A stretch of 64,000 nt of DNA from Glandiceps talaboti (taxonomy: Eukaryota > Hemichordata > Enteropneusta > Spengelidae), in NCBI RefSeq assembly GCF_964340395.1, contig NC_135550.1, positions 13,503,408-13,567,407 on the forward strand, given 5' to 3'. Both the position numbers and the translations under genes were made by a program. The notes under the pieces were generated by a model. The model worked only from the letters and a program-made list of their open reading frames with translations, was not told where the DNA came from and did no database searches. Position 1 is the stretch's first letter. Each line of letters begins with the position of its first letter. Of this stretch, positions 31,660 through 54,500 are shown piece by piece.

Positions 31660-33800
31660 ATTGTGGGGTTTTTCGGAGTTAGAATTAGCTGATAACAAGT
31701 AAAATTATGTCCAACTATTCCACAGACATAGTTAATTCCAAAATATCATGCTATCCGAATATTTCACAGTCGTGTTCAGCACCTCCGGTCAATTTGAACA
31801 ACGGACACACGTATTTCTCAATCACAATAGTTACCCATTTATATACGTGTATTTATTTTCGTATGTTTGTCTGTGCGCATGGCACTTATCGTCAACACCT
31901 GATTTGGGATTCACCATTCATTCATATAGGGGGTGTAGTGTTACACGATTGTCGGATTGAATATGATCTGCTATAGTTTTTAGAATTTTTTGTGCTAGTT
32001 TTATTGTACTAATAAAATGCATAATTTATTGTATTTCCTTAAGTTATTGATACATAGATTTATTACTATTTATTTATTTATTTATTTATTCTCAAAGGAT
32101 ACATATTTCACAGCTCACAACGGAAAAAAAACAATAAACAAAAAAAAAGACGAGTAAAATCAAAGACAAGCACAAAATACACAAACACATCGATGTAACA
32201 ATCTGACAGCTGACGGAACAAAACTCATTCTGTATCGAACTTTGGAGCATAAAAATTTACATTGTAAGACAACGGTATTTATACTAGTATCTTTGCCCAG
32301 GTGGGAGAATATCAAAATATGGTGTTTATCGTCAACAGCAATCACACATGCCTTGCGCAGCATTGCATGCACCATCATTAAGGTCGGAGGGAGCAATCTT
32401 AGAGTAGGCAGAACCATAATTTTAGCCGCAGTGTAAGAATTTTTCATAAGTTTGTTTCGATTGACGACAGAGAGCAGAAGGAAATAACAGATGTTACAAT
32501 ATTAAAGTTACATTCTGTAAGAGAGCATCTACATTGATAGATCTCGACTGACTCGAGTGTAACCGGTGAAGCACGTCGTGTAAACACTAGCTGTTGACAC
32601 TTCTTTTGGAAATAAGCAAAACAAAGCTGAAATATATGCCAATTCATTCATATTGTATTATTAACTTGTATTGTAATTTTAGCATTGATAGCATTGAAAG
32701 TCCCAAAATGACAGGAAAGCAATTATCTAAATGATATTTAATTTTGTATCATCAATGGTTCTTCTCACACAAAGCCTGTTACAACCGACAAGACTACCTA
32801 CCTCTAACCAAACAAAATATTTATCCAATAATGTTACAATATCAGTTTATAAGCTCTAGACGCGAGTGAAAATACTTACAAAGAAACTTCAATTAAACTA
32901 TTCTAGTATAATGTGAATGTCGATGCATGTCTTCTATGATATTATAATATTCTGGCATTGTTAGAACTGTTGATTCCATAGTATGGATTTCGGCAACATT
33001 TTTGGATACATATAATAAATTGTCATTGGATCATTTATAGGTTATATCCTAGTACTAGGTTTGAGTTCAGTCAATTGTAAGTGATGGTTAAGTATATATC
33101 TGTAAGTAAGTAGAATACTGCGAGTACCTTTTAATATGCAGAAAATATTACATCCAAAAAACTTATAAACTCAGCTTGTGGTCCTTAAAGATAAGAAAAA
33201 GTCAACCAGTTATCTATCAATTTTTTTAATATAGAAGTTCAAATCTTGCTCATATCAAGGACTTTAGTCATTCACCAACAAATGACAGCAATATTTCATG
33301 TGGACTACCATTTAACCATCACAACTCCACACTATGTTGGTTGACTGACTCCTAACCATATATGCAAGTTAGCATACTTGTAAACTTTTTTGAGACAATT
33401 ATAGCAACAAATACATGATAACATAAGGGAAAATTTGTAAACTTTCAATGCACTGAATAAAGATATACAAGTATGAATTGAAAAAAAGACCAAGAAAATA
33501 ATGGTTATGTAAGTACTACATAATGAACCTTTATTGCAATGTGAGGCATCCGGCCAAATTGTTAAAGCTAAGTTATAAAAAAACATATATTAAAATATAC
33601 ATGCAAAAATTTGGAATAAGTTTTTGTTCAATAAAGACACACTTCATGGTTCCTTAATTATTTTATTTCTGTGTGTCTAATGGATGAAATGGATTATTTA
33701 AAATTTCAACCCTGAGGGTCAACATAAGTTGATATGTGGGTCATTCATTTGACAGACGCTTCAGCTGCTTGATAGCTGAGTATTTCTAGCATGGATTTTC
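31660..33800. other. LRRC73 5' flank and TEDC1 3' flank
   Basis: Includes the presumed LRRC73 promoter (31660 upward), a LINE-like fragment at 32060-32650, and a minus-strand AATAAA at 33662-33667 about 380 bases past the TEDC1 stop. I see no further gene. Confidence 0.4.
32060..32650 (-). mobile_element. Probable 5'-truncated non-LTR retroelement 3' end
   Basis: On the minus strand, two overlapping frames (32647-32444 and 32447-32160) end with VRYRMSFVPSAVRLLH. This resembles the RxxxSFxPxxxRL motif that closes many LINE ORF2 proteins. About 70 bases further lies a GAGAATAAATAAATAAATAA tail at 32066-32092. The family is not assigned. Confidence 0.4.
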
Positions 33801-33807
33801 CTTCTCG

Positions 33808-34125
33808 TCATCATTTCCTAGCCATTGGTGGAATACAAACGACATCGTCTAAATGTTGTGCTAATAGTGATACACTGCCTCTATCTAGCCATCAATTTCT
33901 AGCAACTGGTGGAATACAAATGTCCAAATGTTGCGCTAATAGCGACATACTGTCTCTATCTAGTCATCATTTCCTAGCCATCGGTGGAATACAAACGACA
34001 TTGTCTAAATAATGTGCTAATAGTGAGACACTGTCTCTATTTAGTCATCATTTCCTAGCCATCGGTGGAATACAAACGACATCGTCTAAATGTTGTGCTA
34101 ATAGTGATACACTGTCTCTATGTTT
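33808..34125. repeat. 81-bp minisatellite spanning the TEDC1 stop codon
   Basis: Four units start at 33808, 33889, 33964 and 34045 (spacing 81, 75, 81), with the plus-strand core TCATCATTTCCTAGCCATYG and GGAATACAAACGACAT. The unit at 34045-34125 is the coding one: on the minus strand it encodes the last residues of TEDC1 ([12 protein letters not shown]) and the stop. The other three lie in the 3' UTR and repeat the same peptide; two keep the TGA TGA double stop and one reads TGA TGG at that place. All spacings are multiples of three. Confidence 0.92.
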
Positions 34126-36256
34126 ATGTCTCAATATATCCAAGTCAGTTTGGTATTCATCCCTGATTTGCATCAATGTTTTAATTTCTTCATCAACATC
34201 TTTCATTAAGCTATCTTCTTTAACATCTTTTGGTATTTTCATCATTGATGTGGGTTGAGTTGTTTTCTTCTTCAGTACAAACTGAGGACATTTCTGACTT
34301 TTTTTATTCTCTATACCGGCGAGTCTTGGATAGGCATTCAGAGTTTCAGCAATCTGCTGGTCAATCCCTTTCAATAGATACTCTACCACTTGTTTCTTGG
34401 CAACATTGGAAATCTGTTCAAGTAAAGAATGGCAATACTCTAGTGTTATCACATATGTACTGGTGATTACTTGTACCAGTGCAGTGTACATGCATGATAG
34501 TGGTATATACACTGCATAACAATACCAAAACATTACTGCATACCCATATGCAGATGAAATGCAAATAGGACACACTCATTACTTGTGTGACAAAATCACA
34601 TCATTGCAGAGTTTGATTTTTATGGAAGTTTCTTGTTTTGAATAAACATATATAATAGAAACAGAAGCCCATATCTTGTGAGTGCAAGTGTGGGTACTCA
34701 GGGGTATTAGCAATTGTGCTTGCTACACTTTCACTCACTGCAGGGAACACAGCAATCATGAGTGCAAATACCCCCCACCCCTGACTTGCACTCAGAAGTC
34801 ATTGAATTCTGTCATAATATTCAAAAATATTGCATTCCTTCGGAGAGTATTTTGACATCAGAGAGACACGTTCCCTCTCCTTATCACCAATTTATCTCTT
34901 CCTGAATGTACATGTAAGACTTGAAAACAATTTTCAACTACTCTATCAGCATAGTACAATAATAGACATATTAAGTAAAATAACAAAACCCCACAGCCTT
35001 AAGTGGATGGTAGTGGTATACAACAGTTACGTTGTGAGTGGTACTGCATATCACGTGGCAGTATTTTATGTTCCAATAATAATCTGTTACTTGAATTTGA
35101 CACTATCTTGGCAATGTTGTGATTGGTATGGCCAAATCTATGTGTATCATATGTACCTACACATTGCCTGCACTTCATCCATGTTTGAATTAACGTAGAA
35201 TGCACCTCATATATAGACTCTTTACACTATTGCTGTTACATTAGTTCAAGAAATCTTCAACCTACTTTCAGTGAAAATCAATGAAAATAATCTAGGATCA
35301 TCTTAGAAATTTTTTAAAGAACAATCAAAATGATATCAAAATTTAGTCAGTTTAGAATCCAATATGGCCACCAAATACTGTGTTATCTCTATATGGCAAA
35401 ATAAAAGACTGACGATTACCTTGAAAACAAGATGGTGAACCCTCAAATTTGTTTTATTGTTTCAAAAGGAGCAGGACCAAGCTTTCATATGGCAAAGTTT
35501 GGGTGAAATAAAGAACTTTAATTTTCAGGAATATTTGTCTCTCAAAGCGCAATTTGATATATCATAGAGGGATAAAATCTTTGATACCTTTTTCCTTGAT
35601 ACTTTGTCGATTTCATCTACATTTCCATGGCAATCATTCAAAATTGCCCCCAAATCAGAATGCAAGTCCACAAGTTGATAGGAGTCAATGTTGGTTGTCA
35701 AGCCAAAGTCTTCAAGTTCCAAATGATGGGCAGGTCCATGCTTGCTAGAATCTTCTTTGAGCTGAGCATCTACAACACTTTCCTGTCAACATACATGTAT
35801 ATGGTGTATTACAAAATTCTGATGCATCATAGTATATTCTTCGGTGTTATAACTGCACAACCAAAATAGTTAATATCCACTGCTAGAAACATATCTGTGT
35901 TGTTCTTATTTACCAATACTGTGAAAATGCCTGCTGTGAATCTGGCCAGGCTGCATGTATGTGCTTGACACCCGTACATAGTCAAAACATTAGCCAAAAG
36001 TGCAGTCAAGTGCAGTACCACACTTCTAGCATAATATATTCTTCAGTGTTATATATGCACAACCAAAATTTTCACAAGACACTGATATAAATACGTCATT
36101 TGTTTTGATCAACTAACTGTTAAAAAGAGTTAGCTTGTCTGTGTTGTCCTGATATACCCATACTGTAAAATACCTGTTGCAAATCTGGCTGTGTGTGTGT
36201 GTGTGTGTGTGTGTGCATGTGCATGTGTGTGCATGTGTGTGCATGTGTGTGTGCGT

Positions 36257-36340
<84 letters not shown>

Positions 36341-39300
36341 AGGAAACATGAGCTTAAAGTGAAGTACCTCACTTCTAGCGAACATTAATTCTATGGGCTT
36401 TACACACATACACCCAAAGTCACAACATGTACAATACAGAACAAGTTACAAGACAGACAAGCTGAATCATTACAGGTGTGGCTGCTGAGAGCTAAAAAAC
36501 ACATACACAACACACTATTTCATCAATGTCAGGAGAAATAGGCTCTCAAATATAATACCTACCATCCACTTCCAGAATATATCCTCATTTTCCTTCCATT
36601 TCAACAATACTTGAAGTCTGCTGTTCTCTGCTTCAATAAATTCCAAGCACTGCAAACAAACATAGATGAGTAGATTACAAGTAATGCAATAGATTTGGTA
36701 GATTAATTCTACAGACACAACCCAGAACGTCCCGACTTTTTATCATATACCTACACTAAACTTGAACCAACCTTACAAATATGTACATCTGTAACTGTTT
36801 GAATGGCTTAGTACCTGAATATCTCATGTACAATTTGTTTTTTGTCATTTTTTTTAATTACTAATTTTGATCTTTTACATTTTACCTGTGTACAATGTTT
36901 TGATGATTTTGTTGTCTCTTTTATTACATTTTAAAAATTGTACATGTAGAAGGCTTCTTGGGAAAGCAGCCATTATGATTGAAAAGACCATCCTCTTAAT
37001 ATACAACCATTATCAATATCATTAAGAATTGCCTGTGATCAGAACTTCGTGTATCAATTGTGGACAATTACTTGGAAACTAGCTTTGACGGTGCCGGAAA
37101 TCACCTCCTTATTGATATCACATACATTTTGTCAATTTATTCTATTACATATACATGTAAACACAGCATACAGCTAGGATGGCAGTCCTTAAGAAAGTAT
37201 AAACTACTTCAAGCCAGACTTGAGTATCATGAGTTCAGTGTGTGTGTATTTGTGTACTAGTGTGATGTGGCCATGTGTAGGTGGAAGTGAATTTATGTTA
37301 ATGTGATGGTGTGATAAGGATAAGACTTCTCAGACACCTTCAAAGCCACTTTTAATTTTCCATTACTGATAAAAAAAGACATTCTGATCATAGGCACTTC
37401 TAAATAATGATGATAATGGTAGTAAGCTATAAATTATTAGACTTTTTTCTCCATTTACCCCTTAAAGTTACAGAATCAAATATAAAGCATAGGCAATACC
37501 AAATTGTATTGTATACATCTGATAGTGTTTATTAATTACTTTATTTAGTGGGCACTGGTCCAGCATTAATTAACCCTACAAAATCGGGGGCAAGGTATAG
37601 TTCAAACCCCATCCAAACTTACTGGACGAGTGTTTGTCGTCTTTGATGCACACTGGGTGATACAGAAATCACGACAACTGCATTTGAACAGCAGCTGAGC
37701 TGAACTGTAAACTGTAAATGACTACAAACCTTGGACTGCAATTTGGGGTGTCGAAGTAAGTATGCCTCCTGTACAGTCAAATGTGGAATGTAGCTTAGGA
37801 GAGACACCCCCTGAGTTGCTTCTTGCACTTGGTGGCTCAAAGCCTGCCTTTCAACATTCACAGCAAAGAGTCCTCTCAATGTTAACAGTAGTCTCCCATT
37901 GACCCATAATAAATACTTTGCATTATGTGTTAAATCTTCTTTGTCTCTTGAAGTGGTGTGATTAAGGTCACATTTGAGATATTCTTTTGTTTTTTTATGA
38001 GTTTCATCACTGTGGAAAACATCTATGGGAGATTGAGTATTTGTCATCATCTTATCAATAATCTCATACTTGGCAATTATCCATCCAACTGCTAGTAGTA
38101 ACTGTCGACTGCTGATGTTAGTATCTGATGATGTTGTAAAGAAGGCAGGTGATCGATAGCCAGCGAGGTAAAGCTCATGTTTGACAACCATAATAATAAT
38201 GTCTGATGTAGGCGTGTCCGAGGATTCCTCTCGTCTAGGAAATTCACCATACTTGTTGAAATGAAGCAGTTCGTACAATAGTAACCAAAATGCTGTGACC
38301 TGTGTGTGGGATAAATTATAAGACTGTTTATCAGAACAGGATGGCTGTATCACAGTATTAAACTATATAGCTACATATGATTTACTGTTCCAAAAAAAAA
38401 AAATAAAACTGATGACTGCCAAGCAATGACATTCATTTCTACCAAGAATTTTCTATGATGTACATTGCGTTTTTGTTTAAGGGACTGAGACTGTAATTTA
38501 TGCCTTACCTCGTTGGGCTGAAATGTACATGCCTGTTCAAAAACATAATACTAGTTCATCTTGGCACACGGACAAGCTGAGTTTAGAATAATAAGCCTTT
38601 TACTGAGGGTGAAAATACTACAAACCTTGATTAAACTGCAACAGTATTAATGTTATATTGACGATGAATACCTTTTATGAAGTTACAATTTTGTTCTTGG
38701 GAGGTTGTATTGTTAGCACAGTTGACTGCATTGTACGTAATGGGTTTCTCAACATGTTATCATACGATTACGTACATCATCAAATTACTGTTATGTCTTG
38801 ATACCTGATTTGAGATCAGTTCCAAGTGAAAAAACATGTTTCAGTAAGCAGAATACTACAAGTGCATAATTTATTTGTAATAGGGCACTTGCGATCCAAA
38901 CTGAGCATGCTCAGATGCAAAGGACTATGGGATTATCTGTGGCTATCGTAATACCTAATCTGGAGGTACCAATAAAAATAAACCTCCCACAATAGTCAGG
39001 GTGACAATGTATTGATTATTTGAGGTTACAAACAATGTAACATTATTGTTTACAATGCTAATTGATTAGTATTTATTATCACATTCCCTTGATGCAACAT
39101 TCAACATGGCGGGTTTGCAAGTTCCCTATTAGTCATATTTTGTGTTTTACTTTACTACTGTTCCAAACATAACTTAGTGAGCCCCTGATATAAAATGGAT
39201 GCAATAACTAAATAAACTAACAAACAAACAAACAAATAAATAAATAAGACATGATAGTGATGGTCTGGCATTTTTCAATTCTTTTGGTAACCCTAATTTA

Positions 39301-39926
39301 TATCATAATGTGATTGACTGTTAAAAATGTAATCATTTATAAATATCCAAATTATCGAAATACATGATTAGAAATCAATATAGTTGCTAAACAATATGAA
39401 TCAATAACTTAGTATATTGCAGGTGAAATTATTTCAATCTGAAACGGAAGTAAATACACCGGACTGACATATTATTATTCAAAGTAATGGATCATTGTAA
39501 GCTGGTCTTTGACCTCAATTAACAGTATCAAATGAAGATGAGGATGGGTAATGATAATTCTTATATTAATATTCTGATATGTGATAATCATGAAAGTTAA
39601 TTCACTTGAGAGATTTTATAACAAAATCGACTTAAACAAATTCTTCACAGTGTAATATGGGTATCATTTAACAGTATATAACGATATGTGTTTCTCACAA
39701 CTCGTGAGACAGTAAACGTGAAGCAGAAACCATGGATGTATTAGTGGGACTAATACATCCATGCAGAAACATAGATCGTAAACAGGTATCTAAGTCTTCA
39801 AGTTCAACTCACCGCTTCCGGTTTGTCGAATTTTGCCTGCCGAAAACGTTCCGCACTAATTTTAGTGGCTCCGCTCACTGTTAGCGCACGACTTAATAGT
39901 TCAATGTTCTCGCGGATCAATGCCAT
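34048..39926 (-). CDS. TEDC1: TEDC1, tubulin epsilon and delta complex protein 1 (5 exons)
   Basis: Minus-strand exons 39926-39813, 38299-37730, 36649-36563, 35782-35588 and 34413-34048, all GT-AG, all phase 0, giving 443 residues (human is about 425, from memory). The N-terminus [19 protein letters not shown] then [19 protein letters not shown] matches human [46 protein letters not shown] and the Trp-rich FWKWM of exon 3 also align. In vertebrates TEDC1 works with TEDC2, delta- and epsilon-tubulin to stabilise centriole triplets. The middle and C-terminal parts are helical and charged, with a likely coiled coil in exon 5 ([20 protein letters not shown]). The terminal 20 or so residues lie in a tandem repeat that continues into the 3' UTR. 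Identification rests on remembered family sequence and is strong for exons 1-3, weaker for exons 4-5. Confidence 0.88.
36188..36340. repeat. (GT)n microsatellite, TEDC1 intron 3
   Basis: GT dinucleotides with GCAT interruptions between about 36217 and 36260. Frames of Cys-Val or Thr-His repeats are artefacts. Confidence 0.97.
39723..39770. mobile_element. 32-bp palindromic insertion with 8-bp target duplication
   Basis: GCAGAAAC at 39723-39730 is repeated at 39763-39770. Between them, 39731-39762 is nearly a pure hairpin: ATGGATGTATTAG, five-base loop TGGGA, CTAATACATCCAT. An 8-bp duplication fits hAT-type or similar transposition. It is either a minimal foldback element or the footprint of a larger one. 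It lies in TEDC1 intron 1, about 50 bases from the exon 1 donor. Confidence 0.65.
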
Positions 39927-40380
39927 GATTGTGGTGTTAAGTAGGCAGGTGAACACATCCAAATAAACATATATTCCAAGTCTTGTTCAATCTGACAGCT
40001 ACAGCTGCATTCGATGTCCGTTCACAGCAACGCGCCGCGCCAGGACTTGTTGTAACGTGTTGCTTCAAGTTGTTGTCATTTAGGTAGATGTCAGGATGCA
40101 AGTAAATGTGAACAAGAACATGACAGCTACGTCATAAATCATCCCATGTGTCATGGATATGACGCGGGAGTAAATCTCTGCCCAAAATTCATGTTTATTA
40201 GCCCGAGCTGGAGCAGAAACAGATCACGACACCCAGCCTGGCACTGCACTGCATATATCCATGCTCTCGTCGTTGAGGGCTCTCGCTTGATGGCTACCGC
40301 CCCTGAGACTAGTCCTGCTTGCATGCGGAGTAATCCGAGACTCGCTTAGTACGAAAGCCGTGAAGGGACTCGATTCTGAC

Positions 40381-40453
40381 AATTGTCCCTCCTCGGTGTT
40401 TAGAGTCGAGTCTGTAATACTGACTTGACTCTAAACACCGAGGAGGGACAATT
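40381..40453. repeat. Perfect 27-bp inverted repeat with 19-base loop
   Basis: Arms 40381-40407 and 40427-40453 are exact reverse complements (AATTGTCCCTCCTCGGTGTT and seven further bases). They could be the junction of two mobile elements in opposite orientation or a small foldback. Confidence 0.85.
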
Positions 40454-41150
40454 AATCTCTTCCTGGGCTAGGTCAACTTGTCTTTTGTTCTCAGTGTTCT
40501 TCTTCCCTCAAATAAATCAAACTTTCTCACTCTTGGTTTCTTTTACCTCCCTCTCCTCCTGTTTAAATTCTCTTATTTTTGTCTACACAGTCTCGATGAG
40601 GGTGTCTATATTTAAATAATTTTTCCAGCAAGTTTACCTTCTCTTGCACGTGCTACTTTTTGATCTTCGCACCTACAACCCTAGCTGACAGATCGTGTAT
40701 CTATACTAGAATCACTCTCATGTAGTATTAACTCTGTCATCTGAATCACTATCCTTCATCATTTACCACTGCCTTTTTCCTGTCTCCTAGCAACGGCTGT
40801 CATCGCTCAATTCTTCTATTCCCCTCCTCTTTCCTTTAAATTTGTTGTTGTCTGTCATTTAGTCTACTGCCCTTGTTTGTTATATTTCTCATTTTGTCTT
40901 CGAGACGTACTTCTCTTTTTCCCCATTTTATCATCAATTTCACGAAGATTGTTGTCTCTCTCATCTAATATCTTTCTCTCTGACCAAAGTTCATTTTTGT
41001 TGTTTCTAGCTGTTGTTGGATGTTTCACTTATTTACTCCCTGTTCTTAAGATCTTTGAGTTTCTCTTCTATTTCGTCTTGTTTTTTTTATCAGAAACTTC
41101 TCCCTGGTTAAAGTTCTGTCTTCCGTTTGTTTAGGTCATTATTAATTTGA
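40454..41150 (-). other. Purine/pyrimidine-skewed stretch with coiled-coil-like relic frames
   Basis: The plus strand is C+T-rich. Read on the minus strand, short frames are charged and heptad-like (KQDEIEEKLKDLKNRE near 41085-41040, ERKILDERDNNLREIDDKMG near 40980-40920) but are broken by many stops. This looks like an old mobile-element or pseudogene coiled coil. No family is recognised. Confidence 0.3.
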
Positions 41151-41456
41151 ACTATTTTTTTTATGAGTCTCTATTGAAATGACGAAAAGAAATTAATTAT
41201 ACTTGAATTAATACATTACTCTATAGATGGCTTACAGCTACATCACATGTTGTGTGAACTTAGATGTTTTAAGAACTATCAGAATTGCTCATCCATTACT
41301 TGATTGCACTTTGAGGCAGTCCTATTTTTATGATATGGGTAAATTACGCTAGGGTATGGCATAACGTCAACACACCAGTTGCCATACATACCGTATTGTA
41401 ACACGATTAAATACTGCTGTCGGTAGCAGTAACGTATGTTACTGTACATGTTACTG

Positions 41457-41586
<130 letters not shown>

Positions 41587-41849
41587 CATAGTTTAATGTC
41601 GATTTTCGCCTCTCAAGTCTACTTTATTCGTTTTCGCAGATCTTTGACAACAATTTATAGCTACAAGAAAGAAATCGATGTACAAATCTATATGAAACAT
41701 AAATTTATAGTCATTACTTTTATAAATGTAAATATATGTGATGAGAGATTGTACAGTATTTTACATAAATACGACCAACATTGTCTTGTTTCATTTCCAC
41801 AAAATATTGAGGTTGACAAGTATATGAAACATTGATGATATCAATATTT

Positions 41850-41898
<49 letters not shown>
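41850..41898. repeat. (CAA)n microsatellite
   Basis: About 16 CAA/ACA triplets. It is not part of any gene I could assemble. Confidence 0.97.
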
Positions 41899-42639
41899 GG
41901 AAGAACAACTAAACTTTTGTTTCAAAAGGTAATGCAACTTATCATTATCAAACAAATGAAGTGATGAACAGCGCATATCTCAACTTAGGAGAACAGAATA
42001 GATGAATTCAGTATTGAATAAATATCACATTTGACAAGAAAATAGTTTTCTGTTTTACCTTAATTGAATACATGTAGTTAACATATATTGACAAAGAAGC
42101 TCGTCTTGAGAAAATCATTTTGAAGGTAATATTACACGGCATATAAGTTTTCTATCATTGCATAAACAGTCAGCATTTGCACGTTCTATTTACATTGACA
42201 GCTTTCGCTTGTGTGCGTGGTAACTATGATCGAACTTTTTGACAGTCTTGTAGAATAATATTGCGAGTTCACGCGAGATTTGTTCGAACACATCTGTACT
42301 GTGTGACGCTCCGTAGCAGGGACATCGCTACCGATTTTATAAGAATATCGCCAATCCCTATATTAACGCCATTGTTCTGTATTAGGACCGTCATAGACAA
42401 GAATAAAACCATTTAGGAAAGGAATAACAGTTTACAAGCGACTGTGATGTAAAGCAAAATGAAAGTGAAAACAAATTGTCGCAATATTAATTATTATTTT
42501 GTTTACTTCAAAACATTGGACTAACTGCATACCTTGTGAATAAGTGCCTGTTGATCGGGGATTTAGTTAAGTTACTACTGGTTACTGTCATACATTGTAT
42601 TCAACACGTACAGGTGAGGTATTCCATGATTCACCGAGC

Positions 42640-42879
42640 CGCATATAGTCAGTGAGGGGGAAGGGCCGTTCGTATTATTGTCCCGTACCCCGTAGTCGCC
42701 CTCTTGTGACGCGACATCAAAGAGACCACGTGCTACTTCTGACCAATCAGATTGCTCAGCCAAAAGGGGAATTCCCGGAACTGTGAGGTGTGTTGCTCAA
42801 TTCGTCACAACTGGATTTTCCAGAATCTATATTTGTCATATTTTGGCGTCCAATTTAACCTTGTTTTTCCGACCCAATC
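42640..42879 (+). promoter_or_regulatory. Rel promoter region with kB site, CCAAT box and E-box
   Basis: A CpG-richer stretch upstream of the Rel start codon. CACGTG lies at 42727-42732, CCAAT at 42743-42747 (in GACCAATCAG), and a palindromic kB site at 42766-42776. I see no TATA box. The transcription start is not known. Confidence 0.55.
42766..42776. promoter_or_regulatory. Perfect palindromic kB site
   Basis: GGGGAATTCCC contains GGGAATTCCC, a perfect match to the kB consensus GGGRNWYYCC and a palindrome suited to Rel dimers. It is 104 bases upstream of the Rel start codon, so autoregulation is likely (inference). Confidence 0.7.
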
Positions 42880-53447
<10,568 letters not shown>

Positions 53448-54500
53448 GAGTGTTACTAATGTCTTGAAAATGTACAGATGGTACCATAAAATCTAGAAAA
53501 GACTATTGTATTGCTGTTTACAGCTTACAAATAATTCAATAATGAGAGGGTTTCCATATTTTGCCACTTATTGGCTTATCATCGCTGTACAGTACATTTT
53601 AAGAAATGAAATTAAGTTACTATGTATTTCAAACCCCCCTTTAAGCCCAATTTCAGATACTTATGAAATAAGCTGCCTATAAATATGACTGAAAATGTAT
53701 CAAAAAGAGAAAAGAAAAAAAACACAAAAAAAAGAAAGAAAAAAATGAGCAAAAAAAATGAAGATATTAAAACAAAGAATGAAGTGTAAGATATGTTTAG
53801 GATGCTCTTAACATGTACATAGCATTTTACTTGTAGCATTCACGTTTTCCATGGAGAGACTATTATGATGTGATGTACACTGAAATTAAAGTAAGTCTTT
53901 GAGTACTATAATATACAAAAAATAGACAACTTTGCTTGTATACTAGCTTATATGGCTATCAGTAGAGACCAAGAAACATTTGTTTTTAAAATTGAAGTTT
54001 TTTTGTTTTTTGCTTGTCAACTCCTTTTTGTACATTAGAATGTTTTTTGTATATTGCACTGCCTTTGATAATCAGCCCATACTTCAATTTATCTATTGTA
54101 TACATATGAAGAATGTCAAGAGTACAAATGACAAGGTTTTCAGTGTCTTTAACGGAGAGTGGTTTTTGTCCATAAATTGGTAGTGGTATTGATACTTCTA
54201 CGCCCGAGATTTCTGCATTCTTGTATAGTAGTACTAGCACAAAGCGTTGGTGTTTTGGATATACCACTGCTGAAATGACACCACAGTTGTCAATCTCTAC
54301 AGCCTGCACTTTTGAAAAGTCCGACAGAAGTGACTTGTAAATGATTACATGGATGATATTGAGATACATCTGTATGTCCTTTTCAAAATAATTTGTGCAT
54401 TTTAAAGTAACTAATAAAGTAGTGGAGCTCAATGTAGATAATTTTCCTGTCTGTCTGACTGCAAATACTTACTTAAAAATAAATGAAAAATCGCCAAAGT
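53448..54500 (+). other. Probable Rel 3' UTR
   Basis: Follows the TAG stop at 53445-53447. AATAAA hexamers are at 54413-54418, about 54479 and about 54508. An A-rich GA tract lies at about 53700-53765. A 148-codon antisense frame (54432-53986) overlaps the region and is treated under findings. Confidence 0.45.

Noticed and set aside
31660-31698. Upstream extension of the LRRC73 start
   Set aside because: The frame is open for 13 more codons but contains no ATG; alignment with the family supports 31659.
33791-34012. Plus-strand frame with repeated [11 protein letters not shown]
   Set aside because: Antisense reading of the TEDC1 stop-codon minisatellite.
34680-34796. Short inverted ends TGAGTGCAAGT / ACTTGCACTCA about 115 bases apart
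   Set aside because: Arms are only 11 bases with patchy internal matches and no target duplication.
37550-37615. Second tRNA-like element (GTTCAAACCCC with a weak A box)
   Set aside because: A-to-B box distance is short and no body or tail repeat is visible; too weak to list.
38901-38914. 14-bp palindrome CTGAGCATGCTCAG
   Set aside because: Resembles an NRF1 site only loosely and lies deep in TEDC1 intron 1; no further support.
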